Part shown: piece after piece, positions 48,123 to 59,985 of the stretch
Position numbering within the stretch: the stretch's first letter is position 1
Layout of the letters: each line of letters opens with the position of its first letter
Assembly: GCA_964030475.1 (NCBI GenBank)
Contig: CAXIPT010000009.1
Coordinates: 2,447,100-2,511,099 of the forward strand
Length of the DNA stretch: 64,000 nucleotides
From: Tethya wilhelma
Lineage: Eukaryota > Porifera > Demospongiae > Tethyida > Tethyidae
Direction: 5' to 3'
Notes under the pieces: model-generated
The model's database searches: none
The model's input: only the letters and a program-made list of their open reading frames with translations
Told to the model about the DNA's origin: nothing
Made by a program: the position numbers and the translations under genes

Positions 48123-48539
48123 ATACACAAATACACTCACTATTATGGACATGCTTCCACGACAACTGTATAAACATTAATGCTCAGATATCACAGAAAG
48201 CGTCAATGTTAGTACTTATTGCCTTCCATATACAAGAACACTGGTCTGCTTAATTTCTGGCAGTCTGGTACCAGCCACTACTGTTATTTGGAAGAGAAAT
48301 GGACTCACTCTTTCCATTGATGGCACTAACTACCAGCAGGAACATGTCAGAGTGAATGAGAACACCACTGAAAATACTCTGTCTATTCTGAGGCTTGACA
48401 CATTTCTTGGGAACTTCACTTGCATAATTCCTCAACATCAATCCTCTGCTTACATTGTTGGTATGATACTTAACTGCATGAATATACACGTTTCACTAAA
48501 CGTAAACTAAAACTATCACATAATTCAATACTTCTCTTT
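48123..48539 (+). other. palindrome spacer, right part: plus-strand Ig1 exon
   Basis: From about 48120 the plus strand matches the reverse complement of 39117-39455, the intron edge and Ig1 exon of the receptor gene at 33880-41260. An Ig exon runs 48197-48460 (TRTLVCLISGSLVPATTVIW, TFLGNFTCIIPQHQS) from a TATCACAG acceptor to a GTATGA donor, in phase with the Ig2 exon at 48547. The switch from minus-strand IgGFc coding to plus-strand intron occurs where the sister intron has its CA repeat. Confidence 0.75.
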
Positions 48540-51500
48540 CTTTTAGTCTCAACCAGAATTACTGAACTGTCAACAGAAACCACCGTCATCACTGAAAGTG
48601 GTACAATTAACATTACCTGCTCAGCAAGAGTGCCTACCCGAAACATCCAGCTAACATGGCTCAAAACAAGTCCAACATCCAACAGTATAGCAGTAGTTAA
48701 CCCAACCAATAGAGTGAATATTACCGCAACAGAATATGATGGAGAGTCAGGAGATCTAGATGCCGGAAGGTGTGAAATTCTGTTATTTGCAAAATCTACG
48801 CTGGTGATACGTAATGCAGTACAGAGCGATGGAGCAATATACACTTGTCAATCTTCTGACAGTATCACAAGAAGTATTATGATTAATGTTCACAGTAAGT
48901 GACATATTCAAAGTGTTTAACCATGCACGATAGTTATCTATAATTCTGTGTTTCTTTATGTTGTTAAGCTATAGACAACTGCCTGGAAAATTCATGTCAC
49001 AATGGAGGCAGGTGTATTGATCTCTATCAAGACTTTTACTGTGATTGCACTGGGACAAACCATACTGGACAGTACTGTGATTCTGAAGTTAATAGGACCA
49101 ACACTACAGGTGATCAAGGAATGACGCTGTAGGAATAGCTTGAATTTAATTTATTTTTGCAAACTTTTGCATGCCTGGTACGTACAGAAACACCCAACGT
49201 GACTGATATTGGTGGTAGAATGGAGCCTCAGTTACTGATGCCAGTCAACTTGACCTGCAATGCTACTGGTTGCATAGGAGAGACATGTTCATATCACTGG
49301 TACAGAGACGGAGTGAGGATTGAAGGAGAGTTCAGACCATACCTCTACGTGGAACAGTTTTCACCGGAACATCGAGGATACTATACTTGTGAGGTCAACA
49401 ACAGCTATGGATCAGACACATCAGAGAGCAACCTACTGACAATACAAAGTACTATGCTCATTACATGCAGGTATTCATTATTCCTTAATATGACTTAATA
49501 TTGACCTATACACAGGTATTCGGCAGTATCTCATTATGGTGAGCTATTCACAGAGTGTCAACAGTAGCATTGAAGATATAACATTTCAGGTATAGCAACG
49601 ACAATAACTAATGGACATATCTACATATGGCAAAGCATTAGAGTAAGTCTGTAATTTTACTCGTATACGACACAGATTAGTTCAACGTTGCTTAGTTCTA
49701 AAGGATTTAACAATACAGCAATGGGATATGAAATCACACAGCAGAACATGTAAGCATTTGTCCATGACCACAAAATTTAATAAAAAATCATTCTCAAAAC
49801 AATATATAATTCCCAAATGGTAGATAATATTTTAAACAAAAACGTGTGAAATGCCATCCTATTCAGCACTTCAAAGGACTCGATCTTAACAATCCCAGTC
49901 ATCCTAACACTGAATGTGTTTAACACAACTTCCAGTGATCAGCTTCAACAAGCCATACGACTCAAACTAGTAACAGCATTTGCCACATCATCTAGTCTCC
50001 AGAGTGTGGGCATCATAAGATTCGGTATGAATTATTATGCTCAAATGAAGCAAATTAACTCTATTTTAATATATCTTGTAAACTATAATTTCATATAGAT
50101 GGATGCCCAGCCATTACTAATGAGTCGATTTCTTCAAGTTATCCAAATATCACTTACAATTGGCCTGAGACTGAAATTGGAAGTTTTGTTCCATACAATT
50201 GCACATGTCGTGACATTCTAGGACTAGACCAAAACAGCATGAATAGCATTAATGGTAGACGTAAGTGCGGAGGGACATACACAGCTGGTGCCATGTGGGA
50301 GCCGGTCAACACCATTGAGGAATGTGGATTGAGCAACATTACATTACAACTATGTCAGACATTACTAGTAAGTGCATTCAACTGAATGATCAGTAAATCC
50401 ATATAATTTTATAACTATATTCAATGTTCAGGTATCAAGAAATAATCCAGAAATCATTTCAAAAACATTGGTTGGCACTACAAGTAACTCTAAACAAATA
50501 GGAACTGTTGATATTTCTGTCGCAACAACCTTGTTGGAATCTCTTAGCACAGTGGCTACTTCTCTTGAAGAGGAAAATGTATGAGACTAAAATTATAGAG
50601 TTAATGACTAAATTCATTTACCTTCACACAAACACAATTATACCAACAGGTCACAGAAAACTTCTTGGCAACCATTGACAACCTAATTCTCGCAAATTCT
50701 TCAGAGATAGCTCAAAGTCAAGAAGAGACACGAACATCATCAAGGTAGAATACTAAGCACAATATTGTGAACACCCAAAATCACTGAAACTAACATTTTA
50801 TACACAGGTTACTTAACATCTTGGGTGACTTTGCTGACAATGTACAACTGTCCAATGAAACAAATTCTAGCACATTTGTCACTGTACAACGGTCCTATGC
50901 AATGCATGTTGCCAACATTGACACCAGTAGCTTCATCGGAGAAACACTAACAGTTGAGACAAACAAGGACCAACAAAAAACCAATACAATTGGTCGAAGT
51001 TCCATCATCACATCACCTGGCACAGATCAAAATATCAGTGACACAATTACAGCTGCTGTAAGATTGCCAATGACTGTCTTTCAAGATCTAGGACTGAATG
51101 GCAGTGAGATGCAAAGGCTCTCATACACACTGATTACAGAGGATAGCTTGTTTATGTCCTCGAACAAGAGTCAAGAAAACCTTACTCTTGCCTCCTCAGT
51201 GATATCTGTGAGGATAAACGGCTCAGAGAATTCTGAGTCTGAAGGTGAACTTCAACAACCAATTGAAGTTTTCCTACAGGTATATATACCTCAACACTTC
51301 AATAAAGATAATATAACGATAACTATTGTCACTATTTACATGTATAGGTTATCCAAAATAATAGAGTTAACATTACTTGTGGAATGTGGGATCCAGCAAG
51401 CAATGGTAAAAAAAATAATACCATTCTGAGAAGAAGCTAATTCATCATTGAATGTTGCATTCACTCTATATCAGACGATTTAGGTGCATGGTCCATAGAG

Positions 51501-52962
51501 AACTGTGAACTATCAAATGTCCTGCCACTACTCTATTGACAGCTCGATACTCACAACCAGGACACTTTGGATTGCTACTGGTAAGATTAAAGCTGGATCT
51601 CATATTAAACAGTCTATTTACAGTGCTGCTCCCATACACACTAGGACGTTACTTATGGAATTGTGGAACCAACTCCATACACATTTGTTCTTGAAGTAAT
51701 CACATACGTCGGACTGCCTTTATCTCTCATCTGTTTGATCACTTTAGTTATCACATACATCGGCACCAAGTACGTATACGACTAGCTCATGTATTATAGC
51801 TAAAATAAATATGTTATGATATGTATGTTCTGTCACATACCCAGGCAACTAAGAGAGAGTGGTCATGGTCAACTTCTCATCAACATGTCTATCTCACTAA
51901 TGTGCCTCTATGTTACATTCCTAATTGGAGCACATGCAGCACCAGTGCCTCCAATATGTGGCATAGCAGCTGCTCTCCTCCAGTACTTCATGCTAGTCTT
52001 CTTTGGATGGACAACAGTGGAAGCTATCTACCTTTATAGCAAGCTGGTTAAAGTGCTTGGTGTACACATACCAAAATTTGTTCTGAAAGCAGGCGTGATA
52101 GTCTGGCGTAAGCATAGGCTGTTGAATCAATCTAGCATAAGCAATACCAATAAAGAACAGCTAAGACTTAATACACGTTCAACATTGTTTCACATTGTAC
52201 AGTTGTACCACTGGTGGTTGCAATACTTTTAGCTGGCCCCCTAAACAGCTACTATTACCTCAGCAATACAGAACCAACACCCTGTAATGCTGCCTCAGCA
52301 CAGAGTGATGAAACCTTTAATGGCACCAGCTCCTTAAACAAGCCACCTTCTGGATTGTAAGTTGACAATTATGACTGTGTATCACACAGTGAACATTATC
52401 TTTCTTCTCAATTTTTAGCTGCCGATCTGTTGGGCCTCCATTTTGGGTTGGTACTGTTACTCCATTTATCGTCATATACCTCATCAACTGGATCATCTTC
52501 ATTCTGATCACGGTCTCACTGTACCAAAATGCTCGAACAAGACTTGAAAAAGACGAAAAGGCAAGCAAAATCAAGTTTGTCAAAGAACAAATCCTCATTG
52601 CTTTTGTACTAGCTACCCTGTTTGGACTTGGTTGGGGATTTGGACTTGCTGCTAGTGGCACTACTGTTCATGGCCTCTCTTTAGCTTTTCAGATCCTCTT
52701 CAGCATCTTTGTTGCCTTTCAAGGGGTGCTGTTCTTTGTCCTTCATGGCATTAAGAAGAAAGAAGCTCGAAATCAATGGAAGCTTTGGTTTACAATGTTT
52801 ACACGCAAACCATGGGAGCTCTACAGCACATCTAAGACTGACTCAAAAGCAACTCACTCAGCCTACAACATGTCTACTTTGCCAAAAGGTTCTACGTTTC
52901 CTCGTAACATCAAAACAGACCTGGACTCCAAGATGGTTAGCCGGACACCTAATCCTTCATGA
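48197..52962 (+). pseudogene. adhesion GPCR copy, right arm (Ig1 to 7TM; broken GPS)
   Basis: Ig1 48197-48460, Ig2 48547-48894, EGF about 48967-49105, Ig3 about 49187-49455, SEA-like about 49515-50015, HRM about 50099-50368, GAIN about 50430-51285, GPS about 51340-51580 and 7TM about 51640-52780. The base sequence is identical to the left arm from 48540 on. It therefore has the same GPS frameshift (TGA at 51537-51539) and the same tail TGA (52960-52962). It has Ig1, which the left copy lacks, but no IgGFc domain or start exon. Either both are pseudogenes or one locus was assembled twice. Confidence 0.75.
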
Positions 52963-54735
52963 AAAATATCTGTTTATGAAAATGCTGGACAGCTTGACAA
53001 GCAGTGGTCAAGTGTTCCAGAGCTTGATAAAATGGAAGACTCTGTGACTCCAGCTGGTGACAAGATGGTATGGAAGTATACAGGAGTTTGTTGCGAGAGG
53101 GTTCCTGAGACAAGCATCTCTAAAGATCAGAGGCTTGCAACAGTGAACTATTGATCACGAATGATACAGCTGAAGGCAATGAAGACTAGATCAAATAATA
53201 CTGACTGACATAAAACATAATAGAGGTAGTGTGTAGTTAGTTTTGCTACAGTAGTGGTTTGTAGTTACATGCATTAGGCCATTCACACAAATGCTACTTT
53301 TTATTACAGCAAGTCTCTTTTTGCTTAAAGCTTCCCTATCTATTCCAGTGACAAAGAAAAAGGTTGAATTAATAGTATGACATGCTATAGATAACTCATT
53401 ATGTTATTTCACATCTTTATTTAAATTTTGCTTATAATAATAACTTTTATAATACATTTTGATGTCAAAACACGTCTACTATGACTCTTTACACAAAGTC
53501 TTGTAAAATACCTTGTTGCCAGGCAACAGTGACTAAAATGTAGGGGGGAATAATATTATTATGCTTGCATACGCCATTATTAATGTTAGCATTAGAAATT
53601 GCTACAATTAAAAATCCACATGGTTGTATAAATTTCTACTCAGGAATTCAATTGACTACGAGACTTTGTAGATGAAAACAACTAGCATACAAACCTCCTT
53701 TGAGTAACACAGTCACACACGGCATGTGCATGATATTTTGATATATATAATTATTAAATGGCTACAACTATAGTAAGCAGCAGCTGAGCAGCAAGATGTG
53801 GTTGTTTGTCACAGTGGTATTTCTATTGATTTCATTTCATGGAACTATCAGCTCACAGCAAGGGACTTTTATTCTAATCTACTTCACATGTAAAGTGATG
53901 ATCATGCAGCTTAATTGATAATAAAATCACAATTTCTATGCATATTCACCACAGATGCATGCGTCATTATGTTAAGATTAGAGATTGCTACAATTAAAGT
54001 TCACATAGTTGAATTTCTACTCTAACCCTGTAGTACTACGTCTGGCCAAAAATATTCCTTGCATGCAGTCAACACATGGACCATATCTATACAATAGTAT
54101 AGTAACAAGTCAGTGAAAACTCCTACATAAAAATTTCTTTACTATTACTACTAATAACAATAGGAAGTAAACAAATGAATCTTCAAGGATAAAATGACTT
54201 GCATACATGCATGCTGACTAAATTCAAGTGAGACAGTAAAAATTGGCTATAATTAAAGTAGATAATCATACTTTTGCATAGATCTAGATAGACCACAACA
54301 GTATTATTATTACTCAAGAAAGAGATGTGGTTGGTTGTAGTAGTTCTATTGATTTCATTTCATGGAAGGGTTGGCTCACAACAAGGAAAACGTAAGACTT
54401 ATAATCTAGCTAACAGCTCAGAAGTTAATTGTATGATCAGCTTGATCACAAGATAATTCCTCTGCTGACCCATGGAGCACAGAGGTACAAAGTATAATTA
54501 TTGCAATCAATGCATCAATAGAAAAACTTGCCAGCTCAGCTGCAGCAAATTAAGGTACACTCGTGTCAATTACCTCCTCTGCATGCAAAGTATGTTTGAT
54601 TATTCATCAATTAGCATGCAGTATGTAGCTATAATACTGAACCAAAAATAGTAACAGCTAGTTGATGCATGTCTACTGTCTATATAATTGGAGTGAATTA
54701 ATCTGATACAATCATAGATCAAGCCTTGATGCACT
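48540..54735. repeat. right arm of a large perfect inverted repeat
   Basis: Mirror image of 41295-47490 about the centre 48015, with no difference found in the segments compared. Beyond 54735 the mirror similarity continues to about 56390 but with scattered substitutions. Confidence 0.9.
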
Positions 54736-54769
54736 CTTGAAGGTAGTCACTATTGGGCACTTATTTTCA
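52963..54769. other. intergenic region with degraded tail and two orphan signal exons
   Basis: From 52963 to about 53153 the open frame continues past the tail TGA (KMVWKYTGVCCERVPETS). Signal-peptide exons mirror those at 42232 and 41705: ATG near 53798 (donor lost) and near 54325 (donor intact). The remaining sequence is AT-rich with no gene seen. Confidence 0.5.
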
Positions 54770-56385
54770 ATGGCAATACTTAGCAAGACTCAGTGGATGT
54801 TTATAAAAATTTTTTTTGTGGTCATTTCTTTTCATTGTGCTGATTCACAGCAAAGACAAGGTACTTTTTTCATAAATGTAGCTAATATGATAATACCATC
54901 ATTGTGATCACTTAGCTATTCATGGTATTTCTATGCATGCTTGTGCATATCTAGCTGCTATTGTGTATACAAACAAAGCTTTAATAACAGGAGTTGTTTT
55001 TTTTTATAACTTGCAGAATCTGATGCTGGGTATGAAAGTTATGCCAGTGAATTTTATGTTGGATTTACTTATATTCCACGGAATAGAATACACCATGAAA
55101 CTGAGATTCGCTTACATGTAACAACAAATGACCCAGATCCAGTCACTTTTACCGTCTCAGCTCCTCACAGTGATGTTGACATTACAGCTGTTGCTACCAA
55201 TAGAGATTCAACTATAATTGAGCTACCTAATTCACTTGAGGTTATCTCAGGAAACCCCACAGACCGAAATAAAGGAATACACATAAAATCAGAAGGAGGC
55301 AAAAAAATCATTGTATATGGATCATCATCATTGCTAGCTTCTGGCAATAGTACTACAATAGCCATTGACTATTTCTTAGCATTGCCATGTTTGAGTGCAG
55401 ATCTTGGATTCAATGAATACACCTATTATGGAGTAAATATCTCAGGGCCACTATTGGTAAATTCGGTTCTCATTGTTGCATGTGAGGATGGCACTACTGT
55501 AACAGTTACTACTCCATCAATGATACTAACGTTAAACCGTCTGCAAACGTATTGGTTTCAAATAGATACCACTTCAAAAATAATAAGTAATAAACCAGTT
55601 TCATTTTTTGTTTCTGGATTTCGTGAAAAAGATAGTTGTTACGAGAACCTGACCTTTTGTGATCATTTTTTGGAACAGCAGTTACCAACAGTGATCTGGG
55701 GAAGCAACTTCCTGTCAGTAACGTATTATGTAAAAAAATATCTCACCCAGTATATGGCTATAGCTACAAGTGATTCAACAAATCTTACAGTAAACTGTAC
55801 ATGCAAATCCGACAATTGTACATCTACTTCAGAGCCTGAGATCTACTCTCTAAAGGAAGGAGAAAACATTATCAACATATCAGTAGATGGCTACTGCATC
55901 TTTCAATCCACTTCCCCAATTCTAATGATTGAATATGTCTCTGATGATGGTATATTGGCATTTACCATGGAGTTACCCATAACACAGTACAGAAACAATA
56001 ATCAGCTATTAATGAATGATCATGATCATGATTCCTTCAACGTTTACGTGGATTTATTTGTTGAACCGGATTACTTCCAGCCTGATAGAATTATATTTGA
56101 AATTTTCAATGCATCCAATGTCAGAATTTATAAACAAAGATTGAACACATTATCATGGAGGGCAGTGTACTGTCAGAGTAAAGTATGTGGATATGCTTAT
56201 GCAGCGACTATAAATGGTGTGCTAAGTAGATCAAATACATATCACTTTTACCATGAAGATCCAGTGGCTAAACTAGGACTGCTAGGTTATGGAATTGACG
56301 AAAATTCAAGGACACTATACACTTACTGGCTAGGAATTAACCTTGGTAAGCTAAAAATGCATGCATCATTGTAGGTGTATTGTGT

Positions 56386-56434
<49 letters not shown>

Positions 56435-57896
56435 NTGCACAGTGAACTGTCATAGTAGCACATGCATGTAGGCTTTTAAGACCTTTTTTACTCTAGATGG
56501 ATGTCCAGCTGTAACCAATGAGCCAATTTCTTCAAGTTATCCAAACATCATTTACAATTGGTCTGAGACTGAAATTGGAAGTTTTGTTCAATACAATTGC
56601 ACGTGTCGTGACATCCTAGGTCTTAAAGAAACTGATGCAGACACTGTTACTGGTAGACGTCAGTGTGGAGGGACATACACAGCTGGTGCCATGTGGGAGC
56701 CTGTCAACATCATTGAGGAATGTGGACTTAGTAGCATTACTCTACAACTATGTCAGACATTACTAGTAAGTGCACTCAACTCAAAGATCACAATATTAAG
56801 GTATTATGTACAATGCAGGTATCAAGGAACAATCCAAAAATTATTTCGGAAACATTAGCTGGTACTACAATTAACACTAAACAAATAAAAGCTGCTGATA
56901 TTTCAGTCATTACAACATTGCTGGAATCTCTTAGCACAGTGGCTTCTACCCTTGAAGACGAATACGTAAGAATCGGGCACACATGCAAGCATCAAACATC
57001 AATGTGAGACTACATCTTGCTCTAATAGGTCACAGAAAATTTCCTGGTAACCATTGACAACCTGATTCTGAACACTTCAAATGCCATCACCTTTGTGCAA
57101 AGATCCTATGCACTCCATATTGCAAACATTAACACGACTAGTTTTGCTGGGGAAACACTAACAATTAGTAGTGAACAAGAAATGAACAACAACCACAATA
57201 CCATTTCCACAACACCAGGAACAAATCAAACTATCGACACAACTGTTACTGCTGCAGTGAAAATACCAGAGACCGTCTTTCAAGACCTTGGACTGAATGA
57301 TGGTGAAATGCAAAGACTTTCCTATACATTGATTACTGAAGATAGCTTGTTTGTGTCTTCAAAGACTACTAATGTTGTCTCATCTGTGGTGACTGTGAGA
57401 GTAAACAACTCGGAGAATTTCGTAGGCAAATTTAAAAATCCGATTCAAGTGTTTTTACAGGTAATCCTTTAAAGTATTAGACTAAGTAGTATTTAAGGAA
57501 TGTTGATCTACAATAACAGTGCAATTAACCTGGAGACCCAGTGACTCCTTTGTAATCCTTTTTGTATGCACTGCTCTAGGCTATCAATAAAGGATTTAAA
57601 ATTACATGTGGACTATGGAATCAAAACGAAAATGGTAATAATTATTGTAAATAATGATATAATAATACTTCATTAGCTTTATTATGTGCCATGGCTCATA
57701 CCAAAAATTGTACATTATTATGCATGTATGCATGTATACATAAGATGGACTTGGTTCTTGGGCTATGGACAGCTGTGAAATTGTGCAAAATGGAAACACA
57801 AAGAATGAAGATGAGAAACGATGTCCTACCGATGATCAAACCACTCCAATAACAGCTCAATACACACAACAAGGATATTTTGGATTGTTACTATAG
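54770..57896 (+). CDS. adhesion-GPCR-like ectodomain ending at the GPS, without 7TM
   Basis: Seven exons in consistent phase give 824 residues: 54770-54860 (MAILSKTQWMFIKIFFVVIS), 55017-56345, 56497-56765, 56819-56965, 57029-57460, 57580-57634 and 57745-57896. The order is signal peptide, IgGFc-like domain, HRM (RRQCGGTYTAGAMWEPVNII), GAIN and GPS (WAMDSCEIVQ to YFGLLL). In sister genes the FGLLL codons are followed by a GTATGC donor leading to the TM1 exon. Here the sequence is CTATAGCTTC, which removes the donor and makes an immediate stop. No 7TM exon follows within 6 kb. The GAIN region also lacks about 35 codons, fused in frame (DNLILN to TSNAITF). It could be a secreted ectodomain or a degenerating gene. 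An N at 56435 breaks the intron after the IgGFc exon. Confidence 0.75.
56390..56434. repeat. CA microsatellite ending at an ambiguous base
   Basis: A CA tract in the intron after the IgGFc exon ends at N 56435. This is the same intron position as the microsatellite at 39456-39630. The sequence after the N leads directly to the HRM exon. Confidence 0.9.
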
Positions 57897-58177
57897 CTTC
57901 AAAATTCATACTTTTAAGTGACAACCAATTGTATGCATTTATACTGTTTATAGTATAGTGATTTCTAACTTGGGTGAAAACGGATTTATTATCAATTTAT
58001 TATTAGTATCAACTTCTGACTATATGCTTACAATGTACTAGCTATGCTTAACTCAAAAATAATTACAAATGTAAACAATTTTTTTCGTACATGTTTTTCT
58101 CCCCAACAAATATTATGATTATACTAGTTTTACAGAAGTCAAGTTTATTAAGCCTCGTACACTATTATTATTAATTT
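57897..58177. other. intergenic, no gene seen
   Basis: AT-rich sequence after the truncated receptor. I looked for TM1 to TM7 coding (GLPMSLIC, LRESGHGQLL and related motifs) and found none. Confidence 0.5.
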
Positions 58178-58585
58178 ACAAGTAGTAAAAATTTCAAAAA
58201 AAAAAGCAGTGTAGGAATGGGCAGTGCATTAAAAAGTACTGGAACAAGGCAGGGTCTCAATTTCGGCACATGACTACTTCATTTTTATTCTTGATCGTTG
58301 ATATGGATTTTCAGTGTTGTGTTGCGATGATCTAGCTGTATAATAGTACCGTATAGCTTAATATATATTCATTGCATTGGTTCAAATTTCTCGCTAATCA
58401 CTTGGCTACTAAAGCAATAGAGTAAACTATAACAGACAGGTACTTAAACTGACTGCCGGCCAAGAGTTGGGCATAAAAATGAAGTAGTCATGTGCCGAAA
58501 TTGAGACCCTGCCTTGTTCCAATACTTTTTAATGCACTGCCCATTCCTACACTGCTTTTTTTTTTTTGAAATTTTTACTACTTGT
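58178..58585. mobile_element. fold-back element with ~110 bp inverted arms
   Basis: 58178-58287 (ACAAGTAGTAAAAATTTC through GCAGTGTAGGAATGGGCAGT to TACTTCATTTTTA) is repeated in reverse complement at 58473-58585, nearly perfectly, around a loop of about 185 bp. There is no ORF. The structure fits a fold-back or MITE-type transposable element. Confidence 0.75.
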
Positions 58586-58684
58586 TCATTCATTTTTTTC
58601 AACACTACAGTGTGGAGACTATTAGAGACTGGTTAGTCCGTACAAAAAGCTTGAGTAGCAGCTAAACATGCACTACATTATGCT

Positions 58685-58712
58685 NNNNNNNNNNNNNNNN
58701 NNNNNNNNNNNN

Positions 58713-58757
<45 letters not shown>

Positions 58758-58770
58758 ATGTGTGTGTGTG
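58685..58770. repeat. assembly gap and TG microsatellite
   Basis: 28 N at 58685-58712, then a TG tract to about 58770 that runs straight into the second copy of the 1.2 kb repeat. Confidence 0.95.
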
Positions 58771-59985
58771 TTATACTGTTGTGTTGATGTAGCTAGGTAT
58801 TCAGTGGGAATGAACTGAGATCGTGGTGTAAATTGAGCAATTAATGTTTGGCAGACATGAAGAAACAAACATGAACAGAAACAAAAAAAGAACACGTGTG
58901 GCTTTTTTCATCGAACAGTTTTATGTAGCCACCCGTTGTTGTTGTAGACTACAGTAGTATGCTAAATGGTTGAAAAACTATGCCTGCACACGGCCACTGT
59001 TTGCACACAAGACAAGAACTGAATACTGTGGTCTGATGCTATGAAGCTGTCATTCATAGGTAATCCAGAATGATATAATTATTAACACTGAACTTAACTC
59101 ACCACAATTCTGGCAGCTGACCCAAACACACTGAGTCTGGAGTAGAAGAAACAGTGCCCAAATAAATTTCACTTCAATCAGTTGATCTCTCACTCTCAGT
59201 CAGTGTCCTATGAACGACTCTTTCCACAGACACTTTCCAAGCTCAATACAGTCTTCTTGTAGGACTATTAAACTTCCAAGGAAGAAGCTAGCAAACTTGC
59301 AAATAGCAGAAAATCTACTAACTGCAACAATACAGTTTCTATCTGTCTACATGTGGTGATCTCTTGTGTGGCTTCCCGCGGGCAATGCGCGGGAAAGTTG
59401 TCAATCAGACTTCAAAGTTCACTGAAGTGAGTGAGTGGAAGACTAAATTGCGTGTCCCAGCCCTTGCAAGAAAAGCCACAACATTTCCAAAACAGGAGAC
59501 AAACTAACTAAGGTATGATGTAGAGCAACTTTAATTGTTTGCCAAGTGTGTGTTACCTGACAACAAATTTGAAAGAAATTTGCTGGGATAGACATGACTC
59601 ATTCACAGATATATAGAGGGTGCACATTTAATAGGAGAATCTCACTCTACTTTTAATTCTCTTAACTGTCCTAGCTATATAGTTTATTACATAATTTCAG
59701 CTACATGGTGTTAGTCAGCTTCAAAGTCAGTTAAATTATGCTTGGTATATAGATACTCAGAGGCATGCCTTCATTCTCTAAATACAGTATCAGTTACACT
59801 TATCATTGTCCATCCACAGAGATGAGAACTGGCAAAGTGTCATCACTAAAGTGCTTTTGGTCAAGAATTATCTTCAATATACAAGAGAGAATTAGAAATG
59901 ATTCTCAGGATGGATGTGAATGATGTAATGCATGGAATAAAGAGTGCAAAGTGCAGAGTACAGAGTTTCCATTAAGTGAGTGTAT
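58770..59985. repeat. direct repeat unit, copy 2
   Basis: The same orientation and order as 26764-28030, with small indels and substitutions. The candidate signal-peptide exon is present near 59107-59173, but its start codon is GTG instead of ATG. Confidence 0.75.
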
